Counted from the first letter of the stretch, positions 25,615-35,322 are shown. The stretch: DNA of 64,000 bases from Acidovorax sp. Leaf191 (GCF_001424425.1 NZ_LMPT01000018.1:1-64000), one strand, 5' to 3'. Numbers and translations: made by a program. Notes: generated from the letters alone by a model not told the origin.

Positions 25615-28143
25615 TCAGTTAAGTTCCGCAGGCATCGTGTCACTGGTGCGCGCGGGGAGGGTGATATGGAATACCGCGCCATGCGGTTGCCGGTTTTCGG
25701 CATAGATCTGGCCGCCCAGGGCTTCAAGAATCTTTTTGCAGATGGCCAAACCCAGGCCGGTGCCGCCCGATCCATCCTTCGTGGTGCTGGACTGCTTGAA
25801 CGCCTCGAAAATCGTGGTGAGTTCGAAGGGCGGTATGCCAGGGCCGCTGTCGCCTACCGCAATGCGGATCTGCCCCTGGCTGTCCACTCTGGCATGGATC
25901 TGTATCTGGGACTCTTCAGGTGAGAACTTGATGGCGTTGGCCACCACATTGCGGATGACCTGCTCAAAGCGCACGGGATCGACCTTTGCGGTCAATGGCG
26001 CGTCGCCCAGGTTCAGATCCAGCAGGAGCCTGCGCTGCGCCAGCAAGGGCTGCAACTCCCGAAGCACTGGCCGTATGACCCCGCGTAAATCGACCTTTTC
26101 CAGATGGAAGGTTCCCACCGTGCTTTCCAGCTTGGCCACATCGAGCAAATCGTTCACCAGGGACAGCATGCGTTCACCCGCGCGGTGAACGTCCTCGAAC
26201 ATGGCAGCGAAGGCTGGGTGCGCTTTGGCGCGGTACATGCCCAGTTCTGAAAATCCCATGATGGATTGCAAAGGCGTGCGCAACTCGTGGCTCATGTTGG
26301 CGACAAACTCTGATTTCGAACGAGATGCTTCTTCGGCCGAGTCCCTCGCTTCGCGTGTCACCCTTTCAGCCTCACGGAAATCGCTCACGTCCATCAAGGT
26401 GCACAGAATGCCGGTGGAGACACCCTCGGAGTCGGCCACGATGGCCTTGGTCACCCGGGTGTCGCGCCAGGACTGGTTTCCATTCAGAACGCGCGTTTCG
26501 AAGCGGACCGTGCCACGCTCTCGCTTCAGTTGCTGGTCGGCCGCTTCGTGCACAACGGCTTCTTCCGAGGGCAAGAAGTCCTGCAGGCGCAGCCCGATGA
26601 CGTCTTTGCGCCGTCGTCCCTTGTATTCCTCCCAGGCGCGGTTGACCAGCAGCAGGCGTCCATCCATGTCCGTCATGGAGATCGGAAGCGGGTTCATTTC
26701 CAGCAGCAGTCCGCGAAACTCCAGCTCGCTTCGCAGCTTTTGCTGAGCGATCCACCGCTCGGTAACGTCGACCGCACTGCCGGCAAAACCCACTACTTGC
26801 CCCTCGTGGAGCAAGGGGACCAGTGCCATGTCAAAAAGCTTCCTACGGCCATCATCAAGACGGACCGACGCCTGGCAATGGCGTGCCTTTCCACTGGCTC
26901 CGTTCTGGAACAGCTGGGCTACGGACTGTTGTGACCGGGGCTCCACCAGCTCGTGCAGCGGACGGCCGACTGGCGATGTCTGTCCATGGCTGCCAAGCGC
27001 TATCCACTGGGCGTTCACGAAGGTGATGTGGCCACTTTCATCGGTGCGAAAGATCACCTCCTGCACGCTTTGCATCAGCACGGCAAGCTCTCGCTCGCTC
27101 TGAGCGATCCTGTTTTGCGCATCCTCAGCCAGCAGTTGGGCGGACTCCCTCAGCCTCAAGCCGCGCCATGCGACCAGCGACAGGAGCAGCATCAATGCGC
27201 ACGCACCACCGCCCAGCCAGAGGTAACCGACGGAGTCGTCCAGCCACCGGCTCAGCGCCAGCGCGCGCGGTTCCTCCACCACGATCACGACAGGGTGTGT
27301 CCTGGAGACGCGGAATGCCACGATCTGCTGCTCCCCACCCAGTCCTCTGCCAATGAAGCTGGCGTGTTCGCGCGCAGGGAGATGCTCTTGGAAAATGGGG
27401 AGCGACTGCATGCCGCTGGTCGGCAGGGTGATCGTCCCCGCTCCGGCCAGAAACTCTCCCTTGTAGGTCGCAACCGCCGAACTGTAGCCAGCTTTCTCGA
27501 CGGCAAGCTGCTGGATGTTGGCGAGCGCGTCCGGGTTCAGGAGGCCCACGGCATAGACGGACTGCTGGTTCAGTGTCTTGAGCTTTCGCAGCAGCGGTAT
27601 GAAGCCCAGTCCCTTGGGTGCCGCGATCTTGCCTGTGACGGAGGCCAGGCTACTGATCCCTCGTCCTGCGATCAGAGGTCCGATGGCGTTTTTGTCGTCC
27701 GCGGGCAAAGGACCCAGCCGGCGCATGTCTATCTGTATGCCCAGCTCGTCCGACGAGTTGCTGGCCAGTATCCGGCCTTCGCCGTTGATGACCAAGAGGC
27801 CTCTCATGAAGGGGACACCAAGCAGGGCATGTTTGAGCGCTTCGTCGCCACGGGACGGGCTTTCGATGATGTCCTCAAACACCCGCGACTCCGCAAGCGT
27901 AGCCAGTACGAAGAACGCGCTGTCCATGGTCCTCGTGGTTTGATCTTCCAGCATGCGCGCGAGCAGCTCGGCCTTCTCTCGATCGGCCTGGATCAACTGG
28001 TTGCGGTCCGTGGACGCCACCCAGGTGGTCGCCAGCCCTACCCCCAGCGTGAGCAAAACGCCCGACAGGAGGGCGACCGTGCTCAGTTGCCGTATCGAAA
28101 ACGACGGCATGCGGCGCAGCGGAGAGCGTGAGGTGATGAACAT
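25615..28143 (-). CDS. Membrane sensor histidine kinase (dCache-PAS-PAS-HisKA-HATPase)
   Basis: An 842-residue kinase. TM1 is at 21-43, a periplasmic dCache-like sensor spans 45-300 and TM2 is near 304-326. Two PAS domains lie at about 352-470 and 475-595. The HisKA box is EFVANMSHELRTPLQSIMGF with His619. ATPase motifs follow: NVVANAIKFSP (N box), GDSGPGIP (G1) and GGTGLGLAICKKI (G2). There is no receiver of its own, so the partner receivers are probably those encoded in the operon. The sensor half is clearly paralogous to the stand-alone protein encoded just upstream (28146-29165), for example FIGRGLGGEQQIVAFRVS versus YIGRGVQGSQQVVAFRSS. Confidence 0.92.
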   Translation of the reverse strand: MFITSRSPLRRMPSFSIRQLSTVALLSGVLLTLGVGLATTWVASTDRNQLIQADREKAELLARMLEDQTTRTMDSAFFVLATLAESRVFEDIIESPSRGDEALKHALLGVPFMRGLLVINGEGRILASNSSDELGIQIDMRRLGPLPADDKNAIGPLIAGRGISSLASVTGKIAAPKGLGFIPLLRKLKTLNQQSVYAVGLLNPDALANIQQLAVEKAGYSSAVATYKGEFLAGAGTITLPTSGMQSLPIFQEHLPAREHASFIGRGLGGEQQIVAFRVSRTHPVVIVVEEPRALALSRWLDDSVGYLWLGGGACALMLLLSLVAWRGLRLRESAQLLAEDAQNRIAQSERELAVLMQSVQEVIFRTDESGHITFVNAQWIALGSHGQTSPVGRPLHELVEPRSQQSVAQLFQNGASGKARHCQASVRLDDGRRKLFDMALVPLLHEGQVVGFAGSAVDVTERWIAQQKLRSELEFRGLLLEMNPLPISMTDMDGRLLLVNRAWEEYKGRRRKDVIGLRLQDFLPSEEAVVHEAADQQLKRERGTVRFETRVLNGNQSWRDTRVTKAIVADSEGVSTGILCTLMDVSDFREAERVTREARDSAEEASRSKSEFVANMSHELRTPLQSIMGFSELGMYRAKAHPAFAAMFEDVHRAGERMLSLVNDLLDVAKLESTVGTFHLEKVDLRGVIRPVLRELQPLLAQRRLLLDLNLGDAPLTAKVDPVRFEQVIRNVVANAIKFSPEESQIQIHARVDSQGQIRIAVGDSGPGIPPFELTTIFEAFKQSSTTKDGSGGTGLGLAICKKILEALGGQIYAENRQPHGAVFHITLPARTSDTMPAELN

Positions 28144-28145
28144 CG

Positions 28146-29165
28146 CTAGCCTTCACTTGCCAGGTTCTTTGGCTCGCTCAGGACGAGTGCGAGCACCAGG
28201 GATGCGAAGCTCCAGCCTACGCCCGCCCACAGCCATTTCGCAAGGCCATCGTGCTTCTGTCCGATGGCGAGACGCACCGGTATTTCAGCAACCACCACCA
28301 GCGGCGAAATCTCCGACGAGCGAAATGCAACCACTTGCTGGCTGCCTTGAACGCCACGACCGATGTAGCTGTCAGCCTTGCCTGTCGAAGCAGGATGGCC
28401 AACCACTGGCAGTGCGCTGATGCGGCTTTGAGCGGGCATTGAGGCCCCAGTGCTCGCAACGATCAGGCCAGCGCTTGTCGCCAACGAGTACTGAAAATCA
28501 GGACGGCCCTGGTGCGATGCGCCATCTTGCAGCAAGGCCTGGGGATTGATCAGGGCCAGCAGGTGCATACGCCCCCTCGCGCTGTTGAGAAAGGAATGGT
28601 GAAGGACAAGTGCATGGGGCGGCGAGCGAAAAATCACAGTACGGGCATCCGATAGGCAGTCATGGGTGCTCCACCCGGCAGAGAAGGCGCCGGTAACGCC
28701 CCTCTCACCGGATGGCATTGCACCAAGACCATGAAGATCCACGAATTGACCCTGCTCGCCAGTGCGAGTGCTTGCATGCACACGTCCTTCCTCGTCCAGC
28801 AAGAGGGCGCCACACAGAGAGGGGGCGCTTGCCAGCACATTTCTCAATGCCTCGTTCAGCGAGATGGCGCCAAGCGGCTGCGCTTGCGAAGACAGCCTAT
28901 CACCGAGATGGTCGAGCGCCAACATGCCGATGCGCAGCGTGCGACTGACCTGCTCCTCAGCCAGATCCACCGCAGCGCGGGCATGGCTTTCTCCCTGGTG
29001 CGCGGCCTCTTCGGGGGCAAGGATTGCCACGCCCACCGCGGCGAAAAACACCGCGGCGGCACCGAAGACACCTGAAAAGAGGCACAAGACAGCGAGCCCG
29101 GTTCTTCGTGGGCAGGAACGTGCCGGGCTGGACCGCCAGGCCTGCAAGCCACCAAGGCGCATCAT
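28146..29165 (-). CDS. Stand-alone dCache-like periplasmic sensor, no output domain
   Basis: A 339-residue membrane protein: TM1 at 22-49, a periplasmic domain of about 255 residues and TM2 near 309-329. It ends only ten residues later (SEPKNLASEG), so no HAMP, kinase, GGDEF or methyl-accepting domain follows. The periplasmic domain is a diverged copy of the sensor of the kinase encoded two bases downstream. Its ATG overlaps the stop of the solute-binding-protein gene (ATGA). It could pair with the kinase as a heterodimer or receive the binding protein. A truncated duplicate is the alternative, but the intact frame and tight coupling argue for a working gene. Confidence 0.8.
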   Translation of the reverse strand: MMRLGGLQAWRSSPARSCPRRTGLAVLCLFSGVFGAAAVFFAAVGVAILAPEEAAHQGESHARAAVDLAEEQVSRTLRIGMLALDHLGDRLSSQAQPLGAISLNEALRNVLASAPSLCGALLLDEEGRVHASTRTGEQGQFVDLHGLGAMPSGERGVTGAFSAGWSTHDCLSDARTVIFRSPPHALVLHHSFLNSARGRMHLLALINPQALLQDGASHQGRPDFQYSLATSAGLIVASTGASMPAQSRISALPVVGHPASTGKADSYIGRGVQGSQQVVAFRSSEISPLVVVAEIPVRLAIGQKHDGLAKWLWAGVGWSFASLVLALVLSEPKNLASEG

Positions 29166-29956
29166 GGCATCACAATGCTGCTGAGTCCGTTGCGAGCCGC
29201 CGCCGCCGCCAAGCGGCCGTCGCGCTTGATCCGGACCACGAAGTCATCCATGGTCTTGAGCCAGGCATCGTCGCCGGGTTTGACGGCATAGGCATACGGA
29301 AGCACGAACACAGGCTTGGGGGGGATCACCAGGCGCGCCCAGTCTGCGTTGTCGAGCAGGCGGCGGCTGTAGGGGTAGTCCGTCATGAACACATCGACGC
29401 GGCCACTTTCCAGTTCCCGCTCACGCGTCGCTGGCGGAGAGATCTTCACGACCTTTGCGTGCTTGAGCCGCTCTGTCATGACCGGCTCCATGAAGGTTCC
29501 CGTCTGCACCGCCACCGCAACCCCCGGCTGGTCGATGTCAGCCCACTCCTTGACCACGGCATTGCTTTTGGTGGTGACACCGTAGATGTCGCTGCTCAGG
29601 TAGGGCTGGGTGAATTTGAGCGCCGCCATGCGCTGCGGCAGCATGCCGATGGCGAACATCGCCACGTCGCAGCGGTCGCCGCGCAGGTCGTCGATCAGCG
29701 TGGCAAAGGACGAATCGACGTACTCCACTTTCGCTTTCAGGTCGTTGCCCAGTGCAGCAGACAGTTCGATGTCGATGCCACCCAGTTGCTGGGTGCGCGG
29801 GTTTCGGTAAGTGATTCCGTAGTAGTCCGGCCAGATGCAGATGCGAACGGAACGCTGGCCTTGAACCTTGTCCAGCACGGTGCCAGCCGTAGCAGGAAAA
29901 GCAGCTGTCATGCAGAACGCGAAAGCCACAGAGTAGGAGCGCGGGAGTGAAGGCAT
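29162..29956 (-). CDS. Periplasmic solute-binding protein, family 3
   Basis: A 264-residue protein with a signal peptide ending near AFPATAG. The family-3 binding fold is visible: VRICIWPDYYGITYRNPRTQQLGGIDIELSAALGNDL, then CDVAMFAIGMLPQRMAALKFTQPYLSSDIYGVT. This family usually binds amino acids or small organic acids for ABC uptake. No permease or ATPase genes are adjacent. Instead its stop overlaps the start of a membrane sensor, so a sensory role is more likely here. The ligand cannot be predicted. Confidence 0.88.
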   Translation of the reverse strand: MPSLPRSYSVAFAFCMTAAFPATAGTVLDKVQGQRSVRICIWPDYYGITYRNPRTQQLGGIDIELSAALGNDLKAKVEYVDSSFATLIDDLRGDRCDVAMFAIGMLPQRMAALKFTQPYLSSDIYGVTTKSNAVVKEWADIDQPGVAVAVQTGTFMEPVMTERLKHAKVVKISPPATRERELESGRVDVFMTDYPYSRRLLDNADWARLVIPPKPVFVLPYAYAVKPGDDAWLKTMDDFVVRIKRDGRLAAAAARNGLSSIVMP

Positions 29957-29986
29957 GGTCGGAGTCCTGAGTGTGTAAATGGGGTT

Positions 29987-30756
29987 TCAGGCCGCGTCGA
30001 TGAGGTCCGAAAACGTCGGGCGGTCCCGAGTGATCTGAAGGCGCAGGGCGTCGAGCGTGGCGATGTTGTCGACGAACGCATCCACCACGACGGGGTCGAA
30101 GGCCGTGCCGCGCAACTCCACCAACATCTCCAGCGCTTTCTCCGCGCTGAACGCAGGGCGGTAGACGCGGTCCATGGTCAGCGCGTCGTAGAAGTCCGCC
30201 ACCGCGGTGATGCGGCCGCAGAGCGGGATGGCCTCACCGCTCAAGCCTTTGGGGTAGCCTGTTCCGTCGAAGCGCTCGTGGTGCGTCAATGCGACTTCCG
30301 CGGCCAGGCGGAACACGGGAACGCGCGAGCTGCTGAGGATCTTGGCGCCCATTTCGGGATGCTGCTTCATCACGGCGCGCTCTTCGTCGGTCAGCGGCCC
30401 CGCCTTTTTCAGGACGTGATCCGGTGTGCCAATCTTTCCGATGTCGTGCATGGGGGCTGCACGGCGAAGCATGCGCGCGAACATTGTGTGGACCCCAGAT
30501 GCAGCGCCAGTGCTTCGGCCAGATATCCGATCCGGATGATATGAACGGATGTGTCGTCGTCGCGGAACTCTGCCGCCATGGAGAGGTGCAAAAGCGCTTC
30601 ATGGTGCGCGCGTGTGACCTCCCGCAATGCCTCGTTGCGCTCCCTGTACATGTGACCGAAGTCTTCAACGAAGCGCTCCATCTGCGCGGCCGCCTCTTCT
30701 GCAAAGCAGCGGGGCTCTTCCCGGGGCGCCAGCGGTGTCGTTCGGACGGCAGTCAT
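29987..30756 (-). pseudogene. HD-GYP domain protein, frameshifted
   Basis: Two frames together give one HD-GYP protein. The first (from ATG 30756) reads ERNEALREVTRAHHEALLHLSMAAEFRDDDTSVHIIRIGYLAEALALHLG. The second continues MFARMLRRAAPMHDIGKIG, then HHERFDGTGYPKGL, and ends at 29987. The break lies near 30500 at a GGGG run, where one extra G would restore a single frame. HD-GYP proteins hydrolyse cyclic di-GMP; the HD pair and the GYP motif are intact. It may be a real mutation, a base-calling error at the homopolymer, or a frameshift site. An ATG at 30484 could start the second part alone but would lose the first helices and ligands. Confidence 0.8.
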
Positions 30757-31124
30757 GCCGCTGCTTCCGCGCGGTAGACGGCTTCCAGGACCTGCAAGGT
30801 GCTGAATGGTTTGACCAGATACTCGTCAGCACCGGCCTTTTCGCCGTCGCGCCGATCTTCCGCCTGGCCGCGGGCGGTCAACATGATCACCTTGGTATGT
30901 TTGAGCGCAGGATTGGACTTGATGCACCTGCACACGTCGAGGCCCGACAGAGCGCCCGGCATCATGACATCGAGCAGCACGACATCCGGCAAGATGTCGC
31001 GTGCCATCTGCAAGCCCGCCTCGCCGTTCGCTGCTTCATGGATGTCGAAATCCTCGAACTCCATCGTCATCTTCAGAAGCTTTCGAATGTCTACATGGTC
31101 TTCAACGATCAATACGGTTTTCAT
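30753..31124 (-). CDS. CheY-like single-domain response regulator
   Basis: A 123-residue receiver with no output domain. The ATG at 31124 follows GAGGC. KTVLIVEDHVDIRKLL holds the acidic pocket, LLDVMMPGA contains the phosphoacceptor aspartate, and YLVKPFS contains the conserved lysine. Its stop overlaps the HD-GYP start (ATGA), so the two act as a receiver plus effector pair encoded separately, equivalent to an RpfG-type protein split in two. Confidence 0.9.
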   Translation of the reverse strand: MKTVLIVEDHVDIRKLLKMTMEFEDFDIHEAANGEAGLQMARDILPDVVLLDVMMPGALSGLDVCRCIKSNPALKHTKVIMLTARGQAEDRRDGEKAGADEYLVKPFSTLQVLEAVYRAEAAA

Positions 31125-31254
31125 GGCTGCCTCTTGCATGTCTGCTGTGTGTCCGTCATCCGGGCCCCGGGATGCGGGAGATGAGAACGGGTAAAAAATT
31201 GGAGTGGCCAGGGGGCTCACCGCCCATCCACAACCGTCTTGTGGTCGTGAGCCT

Positions 31255-32880
31255 CTAGGCCGAGATGAGCTGGGGCGATGCATTCGATCGGCGCAGCCCG
31301 ACGGCATCGATCTGGCTCAAGGACGTTTCACCCGACTTCAGGCGGAAAAGTCGCATGGAGTTGCTCACGCCCTGGACCTGGCCGTGCACGGATTGCGCCG
31401 CGGCGGCGAGTTCCTCCACCATCGACGCGTTTTGCTGCGTGATGGAATCCATGTGGGACACCGCTTCGTTGATCTGGGAGACGCCGACCTTCTGCTCTCC
31501 GGCCGCGGTGCTGATTTCATCCAGGACCGAGTTCACCTTCCCGATGGACTCCAGAACCGCCTGCATGCGTTCGCGTGCTTGTGCGGCGCTGGTCACCCCC
31601 GCCGTGACGCGCGTCCCGGATTCGATGATCAAATCCTTGATGTCCTTCGCGGCTGTGGCCGTGCGTTGCGCCAGGGCGCGAACCTCCGAAGCCACCACTG
31701 CAAATCCGCGGCCCTGATCTCCTGCGCGTGCGGCTTCGACGGCGGCATTGAGGGCCAGGATGTTGGTCTGGAAAGCAACCCCTTCGATCAATTGAATGAT
31801 GTCCTCGATGCGCTTGGAGGAGGCAGCAATGTCCTGCATGGTGGCCGCAAGGCTCTGCACGGCTTCGTCGCTGCGGCGAGCGACTTCGGCAGTCGTGTGC
31901 GCCATGTGGGCTCCGTGGTTGGCGGAGCTGGCGCTATTTTGGATCGTGCCGTTGATCTGTTCCATGGAGGCGGCAGTCTGTTGCAGGTTGCCCGCCTGCG
32001 CTTCAGTGCGCGCCGAGAGGTCGTTGTTTCCAGAGGCTATCTCCTGGACGGCGATGTCCAGATGACCGACTTCTTCACGGACATCGCTGACCACGGTGCG
32101 CAGGTTCACGCTGACCTGGTTGAGCGCCTGCTGCAGTTGGCCCACGACGTCGCTCGCACCGGTTTCCACTGCGTGCGACAGGTCGCCGGATGCCAGGCAA
32201 TTGGCGTCCCTGACCAAACGACGCAGTGGACTGACGGCAAAGGCGCGGATCAGCGCGAAGCTCCCGAGCACCGCGGCCGTTGCGACGGCGCCAGTCACAT
32301 ACCAGGCGGCACCCAACAGGGCAGGGGTCACGGTGGCCGTTGCAGCGGCCGCCTGCACGGCCATCACCTTGCTGGCCACTGAGGGGTGGGCCAGGCGCTT
32401 GATGCGCCCGAGCAGGCCCCTTTGCACGATGGCGCCGCGGTGCAGGCCATAGCTGGCCCGGCCTGAATTGCTCTGCCGGTTCAGTATCTCGTAGAAGGCT
32501 TCTGCTGCCCGCACCTGCTCCCTCGTCGGGGTCGTGCGCACCGAAAGAAAGCCTGTGATCTGGTTGCCGTCCATCATCGGAGTGGCATTCGCTTGAACCC
32601 AGTAGTGGTCGCCATCCTTGCGCCTGTTCTTCACGATACCCGTCCATGGCACGCCGGACTGGATCGTTTCCCACATGTCGCGGAAAGCTTCCGACGGCAT
32701 GTCAGGGTGCCGCACGAGATTGTGTGGCTGCCCCAGCAACTCCTCTCTCTGGAACCCGCTGACCTGCACGAAGGCCCGGTTGCAGTAGGTGATGCGGCCC
32801 TTCAGGTCGGTCACAGACACCAGGGTTTCGTTCGCGGGGAATGTGAACTCTCTTTGGCTGACTGGGTGGTTGTTTCGCAT
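31255..32880 (-). CDS. PAS-containing methyl-accepting chemotaxis protein (Aer-like)
   Basis: A 541-residue chemoreceptor. An N-terminal cytosolic PAS domain (about 15-125: VSVTDLKGRITYCNRAFVQVSGF, DGDHYWVQANATPM) is of the Aer redox/energy-sensor type. A short hydrophobic hairpin near 172-212 anchors it, and a HAMP-like segment follows. The signalling hairpin tip is [40 protein letters not shown]. It has no periplasmic domain. GGAG precedes the ATG and a good sigma-70 promoter lies 68-97 bases upstream, making it the probable first gene of the sensory operon. It ends without a CheR-tethering pentapeptide. Confidence 0.92.
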   Translation of the reverse strand: MRNNHPVSQREFTFPANETLVSVTDLKGRITYCNRAFVQVSGFQREELLGQPHNLVRHPDMPSEAFRDMWETIQSGVPWTGIVKNRRKDGDHYWVQANATPMMDGNQITGFLSVRTTPTREQVRAAEAFYEILNRQSNSGRASYGLHRGAIVQRGLLGRIKRLAHPSVASKVMAVQAAAATATVTPALLGAAWYVTGAVATAAVLGSFALIRAFAVSPLRRLVRDANCLASGDLSHAVETGASDVVGQLQQALNQVSVNLRTVVSDVREEVGHLDIAVQEIASGNNDLSARTEAQAGNLQQTAASMEQINGTIQNSASSANHGAHMAHTTAEVARRSDEAVQSLAATMQDIAASSKRIEDIIQLIEGVAFQTNILALNAAVEAARAGDQGRGFAVVASEVRALAQRTATAAKDIKDLIIESGTRVTAGVTSAAQARERMQAVLESIGKVNSVLDEISTAAGEQKVGVSQINEAVSHMDSITQQNASMVEELAAAAQSVHGQVQGVSNSMRLFRLKSGETSLSQIDAVGLRRSNASPQLISA

Positions 32881-32947
32881 CTTGGCTCCTTCGCTGAGTG
32901 GTCTGTCCGCAGTCGCGGCTGTCTGAAATCATCTTCAAGTTGCTTAA

Positions 32948-32977
32948 ATGATAATTCTATCGCCTGGGAGATGTCAA
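32948..32977 (-). promoter_or_regulatory. Sigma-70 promoter of the sensory operon
   Basis: On the minus strand a perfect -35 TTGACA and a -10 TATCAT (five of six) are 18 bases apart. The predicted start is near 32941, about 60 bases before the chemoreceptor ATG at 32880. No sigma-28 element was recognised. Confidence 0.65.
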
Positions 32978-33381
32978 ATATGATTTTGCAGTTTTTGACT
33001 TGGATCAAGACTCTGGCTGTGCAGTGCACCGTTCTGACGCCGACGAAATGCAGAATTACTGCTCGAAGGCTGCTAAAGATCGAAAAAAATTGCGCGTTGT
33101 GCGAATTTTTCACGCCATCAATGATTTTTGCCGGCGTTTTGAGCAAGGCATGGCCGTTGGCTTTCATGACATCGCAATGTCAAAAACTGCCTTTCTCCGT
33201 AAGTTTCGCTTAAGAAATGATAAATATGATCTAAATGAATTCGGATTTCGCAGCCTGCCAGAACCCACGGTTAGCGCCGGGGCGGTATTCGAAGAAGAAG
33301 TAAGAGGTCTGTGAGCTCTGCGGGTGCGCCCGAGAGCTCATGGGCCACCAGAGGCCGTCATACCCAAGAGGGGCATCACTT
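32978..33381. other. AT-rich gap between divergent chemoreceptor genes
   Basis: About 400 bases of AT-rich DNA containing the upstream region of the rightward chemoreceptor. A short open frame at 33000-33314 has no site, motif or signal peptide and is rejected as a gene. A GATAA-containing stretch near 33220 partly resembles a sigma-28 -10 element, but the spacing to the nearest TAAG is wrong. Confidence 0.4.
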
Positions 33382-35103
33382 ATGAAAAACTTGAAGATTT
33401 CCACACGTCTCTACGGCACCTTCGGCTTGCTGGTGCTTTTGCTCGTGGGGCTGGCCGTCGTGGCGCTGCTACAGATGGGCTTGGTCAATGCTGCGACCAC
33501 TGATATCGCGGACAACTGGTTGCCCAGCGTGCGGACTGCCAATGCGCTCGATGCCAAGGTCAAGGAACTGCGCATAGATCTGCTCAACCACGTGTTGAAC
33601 ACCGACGCTGCCACCATGGCCAGCATCGACCAGCGGATCGAGGCGGACCGCAGCGCGGTCGGCAAGCTCCGCAGCGAGTACGAGAAGCTGATCAGCAGTC
33701 CCGCAGAGCAAAAGTTGTATGAACGCTTCTCGGAAACTTGGCGCCAATACAGGGAGGCCAACGACCATGCCTTGGACTTCTCGCGCAGGAACGAGAACGA
33801 CAAGGCGCGTGAAGTGCTGGACGGCGAGTCCCTGAAGTTCCACACCCAGATCAAGGCTCAGCTGGACGAGCTCGTCAAACTCAACAGTCAAGGAGCCGAT
33901 GCTTCGCGCGATAGTGCTCATCAAGCCTACGCAAACGCTCAAAAAACTTTGCTGATCATTGCGATCGTCGCCATATCAATGGCAGTCGCCGCCGCCATAT
34001 GGCTGGTGCGCTCCATCACACGCCCTTTGGCCGTGGCGGTGGGGGTGGCGCAACGGGTCGCTGCGGGAGACCTGACGGCCACCATCCAGGTGTCCTCCCG
34101 CGACGAGATGGGGGAACTGCTGGGTTCGCTGCAAAGCATGCAGCAAAGCCTGGTTCGTACCGTGGGCCTGGTGCGCGAAAACTCCCAGAGCGTGTCCACT
34201 GCATCTTCAGAAATATCTCAGGGCAACAGCGACCTGAGCAGCCGCACGGAGCAACAGGCCAGTGCGCTGGAGGAAACCGCGGCATCCATGGAGGAGCTGA
34301 ACTCCACAGTCCGCCAGAACGCGGACAATGCACGGCAAGCCAACCAATTGGCAATGAGCGCCTCGTCGGTGGCCGTGCATGGCGGCGAGGTGGTCGGCCA
34401 GGTCGTGGCCACGATGCGCGAGATCAATGAAAGCAGCCAGAAGATTGCCGACATCATTGGCGTCATCGATGGAATTGCATTCCAGACCAATATTCTGGCG
34501 CTCAACGCCGCAGTCGAAGCGGCCCGCGCCGGAGAGCAGGGCAGGGGCTTTGCTGTGGTCGCCTCCGAAGTGCGGAACCTCGCGGGCCGCTCGGCTGATG
34601 CGGCCAAGCAGATCAAGGCCTTGATTGGCGCCAGTGTGGAGCGCGTGAGCCAAGGTGCGTCCCTTGCCGACCAGGCTGGCGAAACCATGAGCGAAGTGGT
34701 GGGCTCGATCAAGCGCGTCACCGACCTCATGGGTGAGATCAGCGCGGCGAGCACCGAACAGAGCCAGGGCGTGGCCCAGGTCGGCGAGGCGGTGACCCAG
34801 ATGGACCAGGTGACCCAGCAAAATGCCGCGCTGGTCGAGGAGATGGCCGCTGCCGCCAGCAGTTTGAACAATCAGGCGCTGGAACTGGTGCGCGCTGTCG
34901 ACTTCTTCAAGCTCTCCGACGAGCGTGAGGCCGCGTTCGGCTCCGTACCCGCGGCGGCGCCCGCGCCGACTGCGGCTGTGCGATTGAGCAAGCCCGCCAA
35001 TGCACGCACCATCGCCGCGGGCCGGAGGCCCGATGCGCGACCTGTGTTCGCGGCGCCCCAGCTGGCTGCTGCCGCAGGCAATGTGGATTGGGAAGCCTTC
35101 TGA
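33382..35103 (+). CDS. Methyl-accepting chemotaxis protein (Tar-like)
   Basis: A 573-residue chemoreceptor from the ATG at 33382 ([17 protein letters not shown]). TM1 is at about 10-32, a four-helix-bundle ligand domain spans 33-185 and TM2 is near 187-207. A HAMP domain ([23 protein letters not shown]) follows. The signalling tip is [39 protein letters not shown]. The tail is long, flexible and alanine/proline-rich, and ends DWEAF, which resembles the NWETF pentapeptide that tethers CheR and CheB in enteric Tar/Tsr. This suggests adaptation by local methylation. Confidence 0.93.
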   Translation: MKNLKISTRLYGTFGLLVLLLVGLAVVALLQMGLVNAATTDIADNWLPSVRTANALDAKVKELRIDLLNHVLNTDAATMASIDQRIEADRSAVGKLRSEYEKLISSPAEQKLYERFSETWRQYREANDHALDFSRRNENDKAREVLDGESLKFHTQIKAQLDELVKLNSQGADASRDSAHQAYANAQKTLLIIAIVAISMAVAAAIWLVRSITRPLAVAVGVAQRVAAGDLTATIQVSSRDEMGELLGSLQSMQQSLVRTVGLVRENSQSVSTASSEISQGNSDLSSRTEQQASALEETAASMEELNSTVRQNADNARQANQLAMSASSVAVHGGEVVGQVVATMREINESSQKIADIIGVIDGIAFQTNILALNAAVEAARAGEQGRGFAVVASEVRNLAGRSADAAKQIKALIGASVERVSQGASLADQAGETMSEVVGSIKRVTDLMGEISAASTEQSQGVAQVGEAVTQMDQVTQQNAALVEEMAAAASSLNNQALELVRAVDFFKLSDEREAAFGSVPAAAPAPTAAVRLSKPANARTIAAGRRPDARPVFAAPQLAAAAGNVDWEAF

Positions 35104-35322
35104 GGCGGGTGTGTGTGGCGGGGAGCTTGGCGCAACCCCGATGGGTTTCGGCGGAATCCAGGCGCGATGCCCAGCTGCATTTCTGCAATCTCGGGGAAGG
35201 ACTTGGATAGCTTCACAGCCCAACGGCTCGGCAGCGGGGAGAATGGGCGGAAACCACCCGCAGTGCGGGGTGCAGGCGCAAGCCGTCGCCGCTAGGCTAC
35301 GATTTCCGATCTGAAACCCTTG

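Noticed and set aside
30234..30704. Third reading frame across the HD-GYP break
   Set aside because: It has no HD-GYP residues; the two flanking frames account for the whole domain.
33195..33230. Possible sigma-28 promoter upstream of the chemoreceptor at 33382
   Set aside because: TAAGTTT and GATAA are present but separated by the wrong distance and match the consensus only partly.
33000..33314. 104-codon frame between the divergent chemoreceptors
   Set aside because: No ribosome site, signal peptide or recognisable motif, and it covers the expected promoter region.
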